Below are positions 34,025-46,089 of a stretch of 64,000 nucleotides of DNA, piece after piece. Positions within the stretch are counted from its first letter, which is position 1, and every line of letters begins with the position of its first letter. The notes below the pieces were generated by a model. That model was not told where the DNA came from. It worked only from the letters and a program-made list of their open reading frames with translations, and made no database searches. The position numbers and the translations under genes are program-made. This DNA is from Cryptomeria japonica (taxonomy: Eukaryota; Streptophyta; Pinopsida; Cupressales; Cupressaceae): NCBI RefSeq assembly GCF_030272615.1, contig NC_081415.1, positions 268,881,425-268,945,424 on the forward strand, in the 5' to 3' direction.

Positions 34025-35583
34025 TGTTGGCATTTGGCATTATAACAGACAATGGGAGATTGTTGGCATTCCAATAAGGATATTGAGAAGGTTGTTGATG
34101 ATTATGGATATAACTGATTAAGGATGTTTACTGTCTTGATATTATTATTTTGTCATTGATGTCAAGAAATTGATTTTCTAATTCAGTATGATGTTGCCAT
34201 ATCTTGAGAAGTATGATTTGAAGAGTATAAAGATGTCGGTAAAAGACACATAAAGAATATGATGAATAAGGGGATGAATAAGGCATTCAAAGGGAAACTA
34301 TTACCGAGTCAAACAATGATGAGATCTTGATGTTTAGATTGTTTTAACATCATACATATGTTGTAAATTGTAAGGTTAATACTATACTATGTTACCAAGC
34401 AAAGAACCTAGTCGGTAAACCCTAAGGAACCTAGTCGATAAACCCTAAGGTTATCGCTATCGGTTAATGAAGGCGGAATGTCTACCAAGTGAAGTTTAGT
34501 ATTCATCGAGTTATTACCAAGTTGTTACCGAGTTGTAATCGAGCTATAACAAAATACATTAAATGGTTACATGTGTTATTTAATGAAGGAAGATGATGAG
34601 CTGGAACTAATTAAATGATTGGTATGTCATGCATGAAGTTTTTTAATGAATCTATGGCAAAGGAAAATCGGCATGAAGATCTACAGCTCAGATTGAACCG
34701 CAATACCCTAGCACAAGTTCCAAGAAATATATGCAAGTTCCAAGGAAGGGTAAAACATTTTCAGATCGAAGGATACATTGAACCTAGTCAAAGATTGAAG
34801 ATCTGATGGCTATGATTGATCATGGGAAATGTGATCAAGGAGATTAAGCGGTTAGCTAATTGTTTATAAATAGGGAACTGTTGATAAACAATGCATGCAG
34901 GAAAATGTATGCACAGGGATGCAACATAGTGATTACTAAGCACAGAAGCTTGAAGACATGTTTGAATAACAAAGTATAGAAGCCCAGCAGATGGACAAGA
35001 TTAGTTCTATGTCTAGATTGTATTGAGTAAATAAGAATCTGCTTTAGCATTTTAGATGTGAAGTTGTAGATAGATTTTTATTACTATTATTTTGTGAAAG
35101 TGATAGAAAATCTCTTAACCGAGTGGACTTAACAGTCTTATTTGTAAAACCCTCTAGCAAGGTGATATTCTGATTGAGTGTTTGAAATCCTTTAACAAGG
35201 TCACTTCTAACAAGGTGAAGATCCTAACAGATCTGAGGGAAATCCATTAACCGGGTCACATCAAGCAATGTGTTTGTAATCTTTAACAGGATTTGCTTTT
35301 AACCAAGCATACTCTAGAAGAGTATATTTCTTAATGGGTTTGAAATCCCACAGTGGTTTTTCCCTATTTGGGTTTCCACGTTAAATCTAGTGTTATGAGG
35401 TTTATGATGTTTATATGCTTTTGAGTTTGCATGTTTAGCAGTTTTGGTTATATTATTGAATTATATGTTACTGAGGTTGAATCTGATGTTTTTATGGAAG
35501 ATTAAGTTTGTATGATTCACACCCCCCCCCTCTCATCTTGTTGGCTATTGGATCTGTACTTACATTAAGTATCAGAACTATCA
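34025..35583 (+). repeat. CO1 3' LTR
   Basis: It is homologous to 27787-29329 from end to end, including the 36-bp start duplication (second copy at 34054-34070), and ends GAACTATCA before TGGAT. Confidence 0.9.
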
Positions 35584-35588
35584 TGGAT
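35584..35588. repeat. Target-site duplication, right copy, CO1
   Basis: TGGAT, identical to 27782-27786. Confidence 0.9.
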
Positions 35589-36010
35589 ACCTCCCAGATT
35601 CTCTTCGTTATTCAAAATGGCATTGAAATCTCTTGCTATGATGCTCCTTTCATTGCTACTACCTTCCAACTTGCTAGAAATTAAATTCCAAAGATCCCTT
35701 TTTTTAGAGGTGGCCATAGGACCATACACATTGATAATGAAAAATCTTTCATTGTTGCTCAAAAGAGTTATCTTAGTATGTTGCCATCTCATGTCCTCTC
35801 CCAATACTTCCCCTTTTATAGTTAATGGATTTTAGATGATACCAATACCTCCCAATGCCCCCTCAACTTCTATAAATTGTCCAAACCACTGCCTCCACAT
35901 TATCATCTTCTTATCAATTTCATCCCTACTCCACTTTGTTTCGTTTAATAACCATATATCCCCTTTTGCCTCATCTATCTAACGCTTGATCAAGGGTCAT
36001 TTGTCAGGGG

Positions 36011-36015
36011 CATTT
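36011..36015. repeat. Target-site duplication, left copy, CO2
   Basis: CATTT here and CATTG at 43218-43222 match in 4 of 5 positions. Removing CO2 and one copy restores the LINE codons for GFNAPDK. Confidence 0.7.
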
Positions 36016-37390
36016 TTATAATATAATAAAACTATAAAGATCCGCTCAACCACTAAGAGGGGGGTTAATCAGTAGTTGAAGAATAAACTAAATTTTCACC
36101 AAACTTATTTTCAACTTAGAATCAACTCACAAAGTTTACCAGTTTAGTCACTTTAACAAATTTGTAGCTACATTGTTAAACCTTACCAGTTGACCTAATA
36201 CTTTAGTGATATAATGCAACACATCTGAAACTTAAATATCCTTTGACCAAAACCTTAAACCACTTCACTAATACCAATAGTGACATATTTCAAATCATTT
36301 CCAATCATTTAAAATGTATCTATGCAGATTTACCAATCATTCATATCAACCATACCAAAAACACATCGACAAAATTATTCACCACTTGACACAATGATTT
36401 TTCATGTGGAAACCCAAATGGGAAAAACCACGGTGGGGATTAATACCCACAAGTATTTTTGAACTCTTCTGAAGTTCGCCCTCTTAGGAGCCAAGCCTGG
36501 TTAGAAGCTTATACAAGAATATTATATTAGGAACAGATATGATTAAGGACCACCCAGTTAAGGTATTGACTACAAATACCTTGTTAAAGGTAATACCCTG
36601 TTAAAGGTAACCTCAGTGGAGGATTTAAAATCCAAGCTAATGGATCACCTAGTTAGAGGATTTCAACAACAAGCATGTTAGAGCTTACCCTATGAGGGGA
36701 TTTCAAACTGTTGTAATGGTTAGAGAACAACAGGTCCTTTGACCAATCTAGAAATAGCATTTCCTTGTTAAATCATATCCTTTCCCGCTCCTATTTGCCT
36801 TCGCATCGTTCTGTAGACACACCTCCTGGTTCAACAACAATCACTCTCACACTTAATCAAATTCTCCAACCACTCATTCAATCAATTCATCGACCTTATA
36901 AATAAATACATTAGGTTGATAACACAACACAAACCCTAAAATTCTCATAGAGAATACAAACACATCAGTTCAATCTTGATCATTAGATTACATGCAATCA
37001 ACTTTACATTCTTCTCGGCATCTACAACCACTGTTGGATCATCTTACTTTGAATCTTGTAACACATCACATGTTTGTCACTTCATACTATGAATTTAATC
37101 ATTCCCAAGATAAATGGTTATCTTTATGCACCAAAACCATCTTGAAACTCATCACGTGCAACATGCTTTTGTGGCATCTTAATCACCGATCATCATTCTT
37201 TCATAAATCATCATAATCAATCTCCAAGCTTCATTGGTTAGGGTTCTACTTCTCAACTGGATAGGGTTATCGGTTGATCTCCACTGCTTCATTACCAGTT
37301 GCTTTACTGCTTCATTACCGGTTGCTATTGACATCAATGACATCACTTCCTAATATACTTCTTCAATGCAATCTTCTTGCAATGCCAACA
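36016..37390 (-). repeat. CO2 3' LTR
   Basis: On the minus strand it starts TGTTGGCATTGCAAG and ends ATATTATAA (the terminal CA has changed to AA). The outer 99 bp (37292-37390) have no counterpart in the other LTR. Confidence 0.88.
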
Positions 37391-37404
37391 TTCTCCCCCT
37401 TTGG
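37391..37404 (-). promoter_or_regulatory. CO2 polypurine tract
   Basis: CCAAAGGGGGAGAA on the minus strand lies directly before the LTR. A second copy (GTCAAAGGGGGAGAAA) lies upstream at about 37641-37656. Confidence 0.85.
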
Positions 37405-37808
37405 CATTGATGGCAATACAAATATCAATACCAATTGATTTTCATGATCGAGAGTAAAACATATACTATCCTTCAAATGATTAAGGTATAGGAATCCTGA
37501 TTTACATTTTTCAACATAAACTATCCTTCAACTGCATCTTCATATCTTCAACTGGTAACTGGTCTGCAATCTGTCTCCTATCCTTAACATATAAGGCTAT
37601 CAATCACATACTTTTCCTTTTTGTCCCTCAATCATATACTTTTCTCCCCCTTTGACAACAATACCAAAGTGAAGGTAAACCATTTTGTTTCTTATTCATG
37701 CTTCACTGATCTACAATTAGCTACTCCCCTTGTGGAGGAGCTCCATTCTTCACCAATCCTTCTTCAAGATTTTCAATAGGCTCCAGGATTGATGTCTTCC
37801 ATATCTGC

Positions 37809-39389
37809 TTAATTAACTTCATGTAGGGGTATAACCCCTAACTCACCTCTGAGATATTCAAATGTAGCCTTAGGTAGAAGCTTAGTAAAAATATCTGCTA
37901 GTTGTTCTTTAGTGGAAACATGCTCCAGTGATACATCTTTGCTTTGAACTTTCTCTCTCAGTAAATGATACTTCATCTCTATATGATTTGTCCTAGCATG
38001 CAACACCGAGTTCTTAGAAATATTTATAGCACTAGTGTTATCATAGAAAATTCTTACCGGTTCAGATATCATAAGCTTGAAACCTTCCAATATGTGTTTC
38101 ATCCAAATTTCTTGGTTACAATTCATGTAAGTTGCAACATACTCAGCTTTTGCTATTGATTGAGAGATACAACTATGTTTCTTGTTGCTCCAAGACACTA
38201 ATCTGCCTCCAAGAAAAAATGATCCTCCAGTTGTAGTTTTCTTGTCATCAACATTGTGTGCCCAATTTGTATCGGTATAGACATTTAAGTCAAATTCTCC
38301 TACATATGGATACCATAATCCATAATCTATTGTGCCTTTCAAGTATCTTCAATTTCTCTTGGTTGCAATCATGTGTGACTCCTTTTCATAAATCTAGCAA
38401 CCAATCCTACTGCATGAGCAATGTCCAGTCTGTTGTGGACAATATAATGTAGCTTACCTAACATAGATCTGTATTCTTTTTCATCAACTGGTGCAGAATC
38501 ATCTTCCTTTGACAATTTACAGCCTGTAACCATTGGTGTTCCAACTAGTTTACAATCTCCCATTCCAAAAGTTCTCAACACTTCCTTCACATACTTGGAT
38601 TTATTGATAAAAATTCCTTCCTTCATCTGTTGGATTTGCAAACCTATGAATTTTTTTTATCTCACCTACCAGTGACATCTCAAATTCATTCTTCATTTCA
38701 TTAGCAAAATCATGACACATATCATCATTACCTCCAAAAATGATATCATCAACAAATACCTCACTTACCAGTTTTTTATCTCCTTCTGTCTTGAGATATA
38801 TGTTACTATCATCACTTGTTCTTTGAAATCCTATCTTTACTAAATGAGAGTGCAATCTTTCATACCATGCTCTTGGTGCTTGTTTCAATCCATATAGTGC
38901 CTTATGTAGCTTGCACACCATATCCTTTTCTTTAGTTAATGCATAACCATTTGGTTGTTCTATGCAGACTTCTTCTTCCAATATTCCATTTAAGAATGTT
39001 GATTTAACATCCATCTGATATACCTTAAATCCTCTATATGTTACAAATGCAAGTAGAGTCCTTACTCCTGCCAATCTTGCTACTGGTGCAAATGTCTCAC
39101 CATAATCTTCACCTTCCTCTTGTGCATATCCTTTGCATATTAGTCTGGCTTTATTCCTAACCACTACTCCATCTTCATTCAATTTGTTTTCGAATACCCA
39201 CTTTGTGCCTATTACATTCTTGTTTTCTGGTTTGGGTACCAATGACCATGTATTATTCTTTTCTATCTGATCGAGTTCTTCTTCCATTTCCTTGATCCAG
39301 TCTTCATCTGCAAAGGATTTTTTTGTTGTTCTAGGCTCAATGGTGGAGATCATACAAGATTTTTCTCTTAGCCTTCTTCTAGTTAACAC
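37809..39389 (-). pseudogene. CO2 reverse transcriptase and RNase H
   Basis: The frame at 39389-38601 carries the reverse transcriptase: [72 protein letters not shown] and the intact catalytic VSEVFVDDIIFGGND (about 38735-38775). A frameshift at about 38640, a second piece (38369-38641) and a further shift near 38345 lead into RNase H (37809-38342): VYTDTNWAHNVDDKKTTTGG, SQSIAKAEYVATYMNC, DNTSAINISKNSVLHARTNH and the end DIFTKLLPKATFEYLRGELG. The motifs are complete; the frameshifts disable it. Confidence 0.9.
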
Positions 39390-40844
39390 ACTTGCATTCT
39401 TGTCTTCAATAATCTGATCGGGGCTGTGATTGAGTCTGACATACCTTGGAATAACATGATCTTGGTTTTCAGGTTCTTCTTCTTCACTTTCTTCATCTTT
39501 TGTTGGACCTTCCTATTCCAGTTGAACTAGGGCTTCTATGTTTAGCTCTCCAACTTCTGGCTTTACCAGTTCTGGTTCCAAAAACTGTGTGTTGGGTTCT
39601 TCTTCTTCCTTCTCCTTGCTGGTTTCTTCAAATTTTTCAAGAAATTCATCTACTCGGACATTGACACTTTCAATGATCTTCATAGTCCGGTTGTTGTAGC
39701 ACTTGTAAGCTTTGCTCTTGGTGGAGTAACCAATAATATGCCTTCATCACTTTTGGCATCAAACTTTCCAATATAATCACTTCTTTTAATCAAACATCTG
39801 CTACCAAAAATTTTGAAGTAACTGGCATTCGGTGATCTACCATACCAGTATTCATAGAGTGTTTTGTCTTTACCTCTTTTGACCAGTATCTAGTTCATTG
39901 TATAAATATTTGTGCTTATAGCTTCTCTCCAAAATGTCTTAGCTACACCTCCTTGAATTAACATAGTCCTAGCAGCTTCAATCATTGATCGGTTGTTCCT
40001 TTTTGCAATACCATTTTGTTATGGTGTCCTTGGTGCAGATAGCTTCCTCTTGATCCCATTGTTTTCACAGTATCTAGTGAATTCCTCTTAAGTAAATTCA
40101 CCACCTTGATTAGTCCTTAAACATTTCAGATTCCTTCCACTTTCATTCTCAACTAAGACTCTGAATGCTTTAAATTTGTTGAATGCTTATGTCTTGTCTT
40201 TCAAGAATGTGACCCACATCATCCTTGAGCAGTCATCGGTAAATATCATGAAGTATCGATCTTCCTTAAATACTCCTAGTCTTCATTGGTCCACATAGGT
40301 CAATATGAACCAAATCTAGCAAATGTTCAACTAAGAAAGATTTTCTCTTGAAGGTTGAGGTTGTCATTTTCCCTAACTAGCATTCCTTGCACAAAGCATT
40401 CACCGGTTTGTCCAACTGTGGCAATCCTCTTACTGATTTTGACTTGCTGACTCTTACAATGTTATCAAAATTCACATGACAAAACCTTCAATGCAAAAGC
40501 CAACTATCTTCTACTTTTGCAATCAAACAACTGTTGACTTTAGAGTTTAAGTGAAATAGGTTACCTTTGATTTGTTCTCCAGTTGCAATCAGTTCACCTT
40601 TGCTTCCAAAGATCTTGCATACTCCATTCTTTAATTCTAAAGGGTAACCTTTGTCATTGAGTTGAGCAACACTCAAAATATTATTTTTCAAACCTTCAAC
40701 CCAGTAGACATCATTTGCACTACTCTTACCATTCGGGGAAATGGATCCTTTGCCTTTCATCATGCAGGAGAAAATATTCCCAAATCTGACAACACATCCA
40801 TCAAATTCCTCTAATGTTAGGAACTTGCTCCGATCACCAGTCAT
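39390..40844 (-). pseudogene. CO2 protease end, pre-integrase and integrase
   Basis: The pre-integrase region (40488-40844) reads VVRFGNIFSCMMKGKGSI, DVYWVEGLKNNILSVAQL and IKGNLFHLNSKVNSCLIAKV. Downstream, broken by stops and shifts, the integrase can be followed on the minus strand: CKECxxGKM-like near 40390, HIDLCGP-like near 40300 and TPQQNGIAKRNNRSMIEAA (about 39955-40030), down to about 39700. Before 40844 the protease box is damaged: only SHHMTGDR remains and the expected IIDSGC part is missing. Confidence 0.8.
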
Positions 40845-41199
40845 GTGGTGTGAGAGACCAATGCCTTCTGATCTAATATGTCTTCTTTGATAGCAACAAA
40901 GAAAATGTCCTCATTTGTATCTTCCTTGGATTCTTCATCTGTAATACCTTCATCCACTGCAATGAGACAATTTATTTTTCCTTTTCCTTTAAACTTCCTA
41001 TATTTCTCTTGTTTTCCTTGTTATCTCCATTAGGATAGTTAGTAGCAATATGTCCTATCCGGTTACATGCAAAACATTTCAGTGGTAATTTACCTTTATA
41101 CTTATCGGTACCTCTAGGTAATTGCTTGGCCAACAATGCTTCAAGTTCCATTAGGCTATCATCATCATCTACCTCTCTACTGGATCTAGATTCATGATT

Positions 41200-41871
41200 G
41201 TAACTTACTTCTCTACTTTTCCTTACTAGTGGGGTTGAGACTGGGGCTTTAAATGCAGATTTTGACCTCTAAACACTTCCATCAAAACCATTAAATTCGA
41301 ATGCAGTCAATTTACCAATGATAGAGTCAAGAGTTACCTTTGTCTTGTCAATAGATTTGAGTTCTTGAATGGTTGCAACTCTGATAATGTAGACTGGTAG
41401 AAGGGTTCTCAATACCTTGCTAACCACAGTGACATCCTCCACTGTACCTCCAGCACTTTTGATTTCTCCAACTATCTCCTTGATTCTCTGACCATACTGT
41501 TGAATGTTTTCACCTTCAACCATTCTCATATCATCAAATTTTCCTCTAAGACTCTCTTCCTTGGCTATCTTTACATGCTCATCACCACCATAGATTTCTT
41601 CCAGTTTCTTCCAAACTTCATATACAATCTCCAATTCATGAACATCAACATATTTCGAATCTGACAAGGTACTGATGATGGCTTCCAATGCTTGGTTGTT
41701 CTCTTGTTGCTCCTTCTTTTGATCATCTGTCAAAATTCAACTAGGCAAGTTATCCTTAGTAACAACATGATCCCAATACTAACTTCCCAAGCTCTTGATA
41801 TAAATCTTCATCCTATCACTCCAGATTCTGTAGTTATCTCTATTGAACTTTGGACTCTCTCTCTTCGTCAT
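41200..41871 (-). pseudogene. CO2 gag
   Basis: The ATG at 41869-41871 opens MTKRESPKFNRDNYRIWSDR. Stops follow at SLGS*YW (TAG; CO4 has Gln here) and PS*IL. The frame is then open at 41269-41733: TDDQKKEQQENNQALEAII, VWKKLEEIYGGDEHVKIAKE, MVEGENIQQYGQRIKEI and VVSKVLRTLLPVYIIRVATI. Further down, at about 41055-41100, the knuckle reads CFACNRIGHIATNY, so the last zinc-binding Cys has become Tyr. It is nearly the same protein as gag of CO4 (60222-61080). Confidence 0.88.
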
Positions 41872-41927
41872 TTTCTCTTCAATCTTTTCCTCAAGCTATT
41901 ACGATTATACTCAAGAGGACCTGGAAT

Positions 41928-41939
41928 GCTTTGATACCA
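41928..41939 (-). promoter_or_regulatory. CO2 primer binding site
   Basis: TGGTATCAAAGC on the minus strand starts two bases after the 5' LTR end. It differs in one base from the initiator tRNA-Met-type site TGGTATCAGAGC. Confidence 0.85.
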
Positions 41940-41941
41940 AT

Positions 41942-43217
41942 TGATAATATGATGAAACTATAAAGATCCGGTCAACCACTAAGAGGGGGGGTGAATCAGT
42001 AGTTGAAGAATAAACTAAATTTTTACTAAACTTATTTTCAACTTAGAATCAACTCACAAAGTTTACCAGTTTAGTCACTTTAACAAATTTGCAGCTGTAC
42101 TATTAAACCTTATTGGTTGACCTAATACTTTAGTGATATAATGCAACAGATCTTAAACTTAAATATCCTTTGACCAAAACCTTAAACCACTTCACTAATA
42201 CCAATAATGACATATTTTAGATCATTTCCAATCATTTAAAATGTATCTATGCAGATTTACCAATCATTCATATCATCCATACCAAAAACACATCCACAAA
42301 TCATTCACCACTTGACACAATGATTTTTCACGTGGAAACCCAAATGAGAAAAACCATGGTGGGGATGAATACCCACAAGTATTTTTGAACTCTTCTAAAG
42401 TTCGTCGTGCCAGGAGCCAAGCCTGGTTAGAAGATTATACAAGAATTTTCTATTAGGAATCAAATCCAATTAAGGACCACCTGGTTAAGGGATTGACTAC
42501 AAATACCCTGTTAAAGGTAATACCCTATCAAAGGTAACCTTAGTGGAGGATTTAAAATCCAAGATAATGGATCACCTGGTTAGAGGATTTCAACAACAAG
42601 CCCGTTAGAGCTTACCCTGTGAGGGGATTTCAAACTGTTGTAATGGTTAGAGAACAACGAGTTCTTTGATCGATTCAGAAATAGCACTTCCTTGCTGAAT
42701 CAGATCCTTTACCACTCCTATCTGCCTTCACATCATTCTGCAGACACACCTTCTAGTTTGGCAACAATCACTTTCACACTTAATCAAATTTCCCAACCAC
42801 TCATTCAATCAATTCATCAACCTTATAACAAATACATTAGGTCGGTAACACAACACAAACCCTAAAATTCTCATAGAGAATACAAACACATCAGTTTAAT
42901 CTTGACCGTTAGATTACATGCAATCAACTTTACATTCTTCTGGGCATCTACAATTTATCCTGGATCATCTTACTTTGAATCTTGTAACACATCACGCGTT
43001 TGTCACTTCATACTATGGATTTGATTATTCCCAAGATAAACGGTTATCTTTATGTGCCAAAACCATCTTGAAACTCATCACATGCAACATGCTTTCATGG
43101 CATCTTCATCACCGATAATCATTCAGTCATAAATCATCACAACAGATCTCCAAGCTTCATTGGTTAGGGGTCTACTTCTCAACTAGATAGGGTTACTAGT
43201 TGATCTTCACTGCTTCA
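41942..43217 (-). repeat. CO2 5' LTR, outer end shortened
   Basis: It is homologous to 36016-37291. On the minus strand it begins TGAAGCAGTGAAGATC, which is an internal TG of the other LTR, and it ends CATATTATCA. Confidence 0.88.
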
Positions 43218-43222
43218 CATTG
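43218..43222. repeat. Target-site duplication, right copy, CO2
   Basis: CATTG, one mismatch to 36011-36015. Confidence 0.7.
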
Positions 43223-43254
43223 AAGCCCCTGATATTCCAGGTTGTGATCCTCAT
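43218..43254 (-). pseudogene. LINE-1 ORF2 start (endonuclease N-terminus)
   Basis: The ATG at 43252-43254 begins MRITTWNIRGFN, the classic start of the L1 endonuclease (xxxSWNIRGLN in relatives, with the catalytic Asn). CO2 is inserted after about 12 codons. The frame continues at 36015. Confidence 0.9.
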
Positions 43255-44689
43255 TTCCCCTGGGGAAGGGGAAAACCCTTCCCTGTTGAAATTTTGGTTT
43301 TCCTTGTAGCCTTTCTTGCCATTTCTAGCATTGTTTTATTTGATTTTTCCCATCTCCTTCCTTTAGGTTTGATGTTGGGTTTATGGATTTTGGAGGCAGT
43401 AACCTTAAACCCTTTTATGTTGCAGTCTCCTAACTCTTCAATTTCAATTTCATCTGATTCTTCTTACTCAGATTTGATTACCTCTTCCCCAATAGCTTCC
43501 ACTTGGGGTTCCAAGTTTTCTATATTTAAATCCCTATTATGCTCTACAAAGGTATGTTGATCTTCTCGGATCATCAGAGGGGGTGGACATGACTGTGTTT
43601 GGACTGTCCTTAGCATCTCCTGCACCAATTGCTTTGTTCCCCCAACAAATGCTACATCTCTCGGCTTCCCCATAGGATTTAAACCCAGAGCCTCTCCTTG
43701 TGTCATTGGTAGAGCCTTCATCTACATTTCTATCCCATCTTGTAAAGTCTTAGCTTCCCTTAGCAATAATTGCAGCCTTCTGCACTATCTTCCAATTTTG
43801 CTTCTGAATAATCCTAATCTAAGACACTCTAATCTAGCAGCTCTAGGTATGGTTTAGAGATGGGGTTAGGAATAGCAGTGTGGGCTCCCATAATTTCATC
43901 AACCAATACCTTCCTTTGTGACCCTATACAATCCTTATCTACATCCATCCACCCTAGCATTCTAGGATCATTGAGAGGATCCTCAATTTGACCAATTGCA
44001 CTTGGATTGATGGTGTTCTCCTTATTGATCATTTCCTTTCTTTGGGTACATATATATGCTTTAGAGACTTTTGCAATGAGTTCACATTCTAGACCTACAT
44101 GTTCTCTAGAGAAGCATTTGGGACATATAAACATATGGTCTTCTTTATCAACTATCTGAGTCCAAACCTCCCCAGCACACAATATCCTGACTTTACTTGG
44201 CATAGCTAAGATCTGATTGACATTGATACATAATTTGACAAATCTTCCCCAAATCCTATCTTCCAGGATGTCATCTGTTGAGATAAAGGTTCCGAGGCTT
44301 TTGCTAATTTCTTTTAGCATCTCTTTGTTCCAATATTCTTATGGAATGTTGTATAGCCTTACCCATATCGAACTATTAGGTAGGGCATGAGTCCTAGGGT
44401 TAAAGTTGGACTTCCATTCAATCAAATGGACTCCAACACCATCCAACATGTATGGACCATTGTTTAGGGATTTTCATTGATCATTTTTGTCAATAAAATC
44501 AACAAGGAAGTAGTCATTCGAGAGAAAATTGATCCTAATCCAATCGCCCCATTGATCCCTACACCAATTTGTGAAATTTTCTCTACCCCAATGACCCCAA
44601 CCCCATTTTACAAACAATCCTTTATTTCAAAGACTGTCTGTAATCTCCCTAACTTTATCATCTTCCAAATGGATTGTAGCGAGGGATGT
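43255..44689 (-). pseudogene. LINE-1 ORF1 (DUF4283 + CCHC zinc knuckle)
   Basis: This is the RNA-binding ORF1 protein of LINE-1. From the CO3 junction it reads HLEDDKVREITDSL, then the DUF4283 domain (NNGPYMLDGVGVHLIEWK, NFNPRTHALPNSSIWVRLYN, with a TAA after NIP) and an open stretch at 43829-44320 (LKEISKSLGTFISTDDILED). This holds an intact knuckle CPKCFSREHVGLEC (about 44080-44125). A hydrophilic C-terminal part (43464-43721, PMTQGEALGLNPMGKPRD) follows after a frameshift. The ORF2 start lies directly downstream. Its N-terminus lies beyond CO3. Confidence 0.88.
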
Positions 44690-46033
44690 TGTTGGACATT
44701 GTTACTACTAGGATATGTTGTTGTCATTGATGTCAGCATATTCTTTTGTATTGGTAGTGTAGAGAATTGTTTTGGTGATCTGATCATTGCAGTGAGTTGA
44801 CCTGGTTGGTTTATCTATTTAGGATACTGGAATACTTCATTTATTATTGGTTTCAGTGATCCAGAAGTTTACTTGATCATAACATTTGATCTGGTTTAGT
44901 GTTTTGTCTTTTTGTTCAGTGGTTGGCAGAGTCTGGTTTTTGATTCGGTGACCTCTAGTATGATCATATCTTGTGTTGTAGATTTGGGAGAATGTTTTGG
45001 AAGTTTGTGTGTATCTTCATTTTAAATGATTCATGATTTGGTGCTCCGAAAGCTATCTTTCTTATCCAAGTTGCTGTTGTTAAGTGTTCTTGAACTTTTG
45101 CATGTTGATCAATGGAGATTTGCATAAGTGGTGTTGGTGCAACTATTACGGATGGTTCTAACGTGCTTGTTGGTGTTTCCTAATCAAGTATTATTATCTT
45201 GGTGGTCCACATTGTTTTATATTTGAGTTCTTGATGATCTTCATGATCCAGTGATATTCTTCGTGTTATGCAATATTTTGGTGGTGTAATGTGTTGCGGT
45301 TGATCTTGGTGAGATTTCTGGTGGTGGTGTATGTTTGAGAAGTTAATTTACGTCCATACTATGTTGTCTATGGAATTGTATTGGTCTGGTGGTTGATTTA
45401 TGTATCATGTGGTGTAATCTTGCAATTAGGTGCTATGGGTTTGGCCGACCTTTTAGTCAAGGTTGATGATTTGTATAAATGGGTGTAATATTCATGTAAT
45501 TTGGTGTCGTAGGTATTGAGTCTGCATTATCAGAGAGTGGTGCATGATCAAACAAGTGAATTCATCTTAAGTATAGTGTGTTGAGAAGAGATTGGTGAAG
45601 GGCAGACATTTGAGCTTAACCGGAACTGTCATCAGGCATTAGCAAATTCTATTTTTGTAGTTCATTATTTTTGGATTGTAGTCTGAATCTTTTTGTAAGG
45701 TAGTGAACCTTCCTTGAGGGTTGGAGCCTTCTGAGTCATTGTAATTTGAGCAGTGAAATCTAGGCAGTTTGCTTGAATGCATGTGCATTTCCCATTGTAA
45801 TATTTACACATACTATTGCAGAGTATCATCTCATTGTGGGTAGATTCCCACCGTGGTTTTTCCCTTAACTGGGTTTTCTAGGTCAAAAATATTGGTGTTT
45901 TGTGTGTTGATGTTATTGTTGTTATCTTTCTTTTTGTTGCAGCAGATAGATCTAATATTGTGCTTAACTAATTTAATCCAGTAAAAACTGATTCACCCCC
46001 CCCCCTGAGTTTTCCTTCTTGTTGTTGCCAACA
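44690..46033 (+). repeat. CO3 5' LTR
   Basis: It runs from TGTTGGACATTG to GTTGCCAACA, with perfect inverted ends TGTTGG/CCAACA. It contains TATAAATGGG (45474 on) and a C-tract at about 45995-46005. Confidence 0.92.
45474..45480 (+). promoter_or_regulatory. TATA box of CO3 5' LTR
   Basis: TATAAAT followed by GGGTGTAATATTCATG is kept in both LTRs (second copy near 51348-51354). Confidence 0.45.
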
Positions 46034-46035
46034 AG

Positions 46036-46047
46036 TGGTATCAGAGC
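46036..46047 (+). promoter_or_regulatory. CO3 primer binding site
   Basis: TGGTATCAGAGC is the standard initiator tRNA-Met complement, two bases after the LTR. Confidence 0.92.
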
Positions 46048-46089
46048 TAGATCCTTTGGAAGAAGCTTAACCATTTGAGGAGATCCAGG

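Larger units (their letters stand above)
27787..35583 (+). mobile_element. CO1: Ty1/copia retrotransposon
   Basis: This 7.8-kb plus-strand element has LTRs 27787-29329 and 34025-35583 and the target duplication TGGAT. The PBS is complementary to initiator tRNA-Met. The polyprotein order is gag, protease, integrase, reverse transcriptase, RNase H (integrase before RT, the copia order). The AAAGGGGGAGAT polypurine tract followed by TGTTGGCAT is of the kind seen in plant SIRE/Tork-type elements; the exact lineage is uncertain. It sits in the LINE-1 endonuclease. Confidence 0.92.
35584..36015 (-). pseudogene. LINE-1 ORF2: endonuclease middle part
   Basis: This segment of the endonuclease lies between the CO2 and CO1 insertions. 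It reads PDK*PLIKR (TGA where CGA for Arg is expected), then EAKGDIWLLNETKWSRDEI with the catalytic Glu, a TAA, GEVLGEDMRWQHTKITLL, FFIINVYGPMATSKKRDLW and ARDFNAILNNEENLGGI. In the usual GDFN motif the Gly is now Arg. The frame continues on the other side of CO1 at 27786. Confidence 0.88.
36016..43217 (-). mobile_element. CO2: Ty1/copia retrotransposon with shortened 5' LTR
   Basis: This 7.2-kb minus-strand copia element is inserted 12 codons into LINE-1 ORF2. Its 3' LTR is 36016-37390 (1375 bp) and its 5' LTR is 41942-43217 (1276 bp). The 5' LTR lacks about 99 bp at its outer end yet starts with TG and is flanked by CATT[T/G]. Gag and LTR sequence show it belongs to the same family as CO4. 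The PBS is of initiator tRNA-Met type. Confidence 0.88.
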
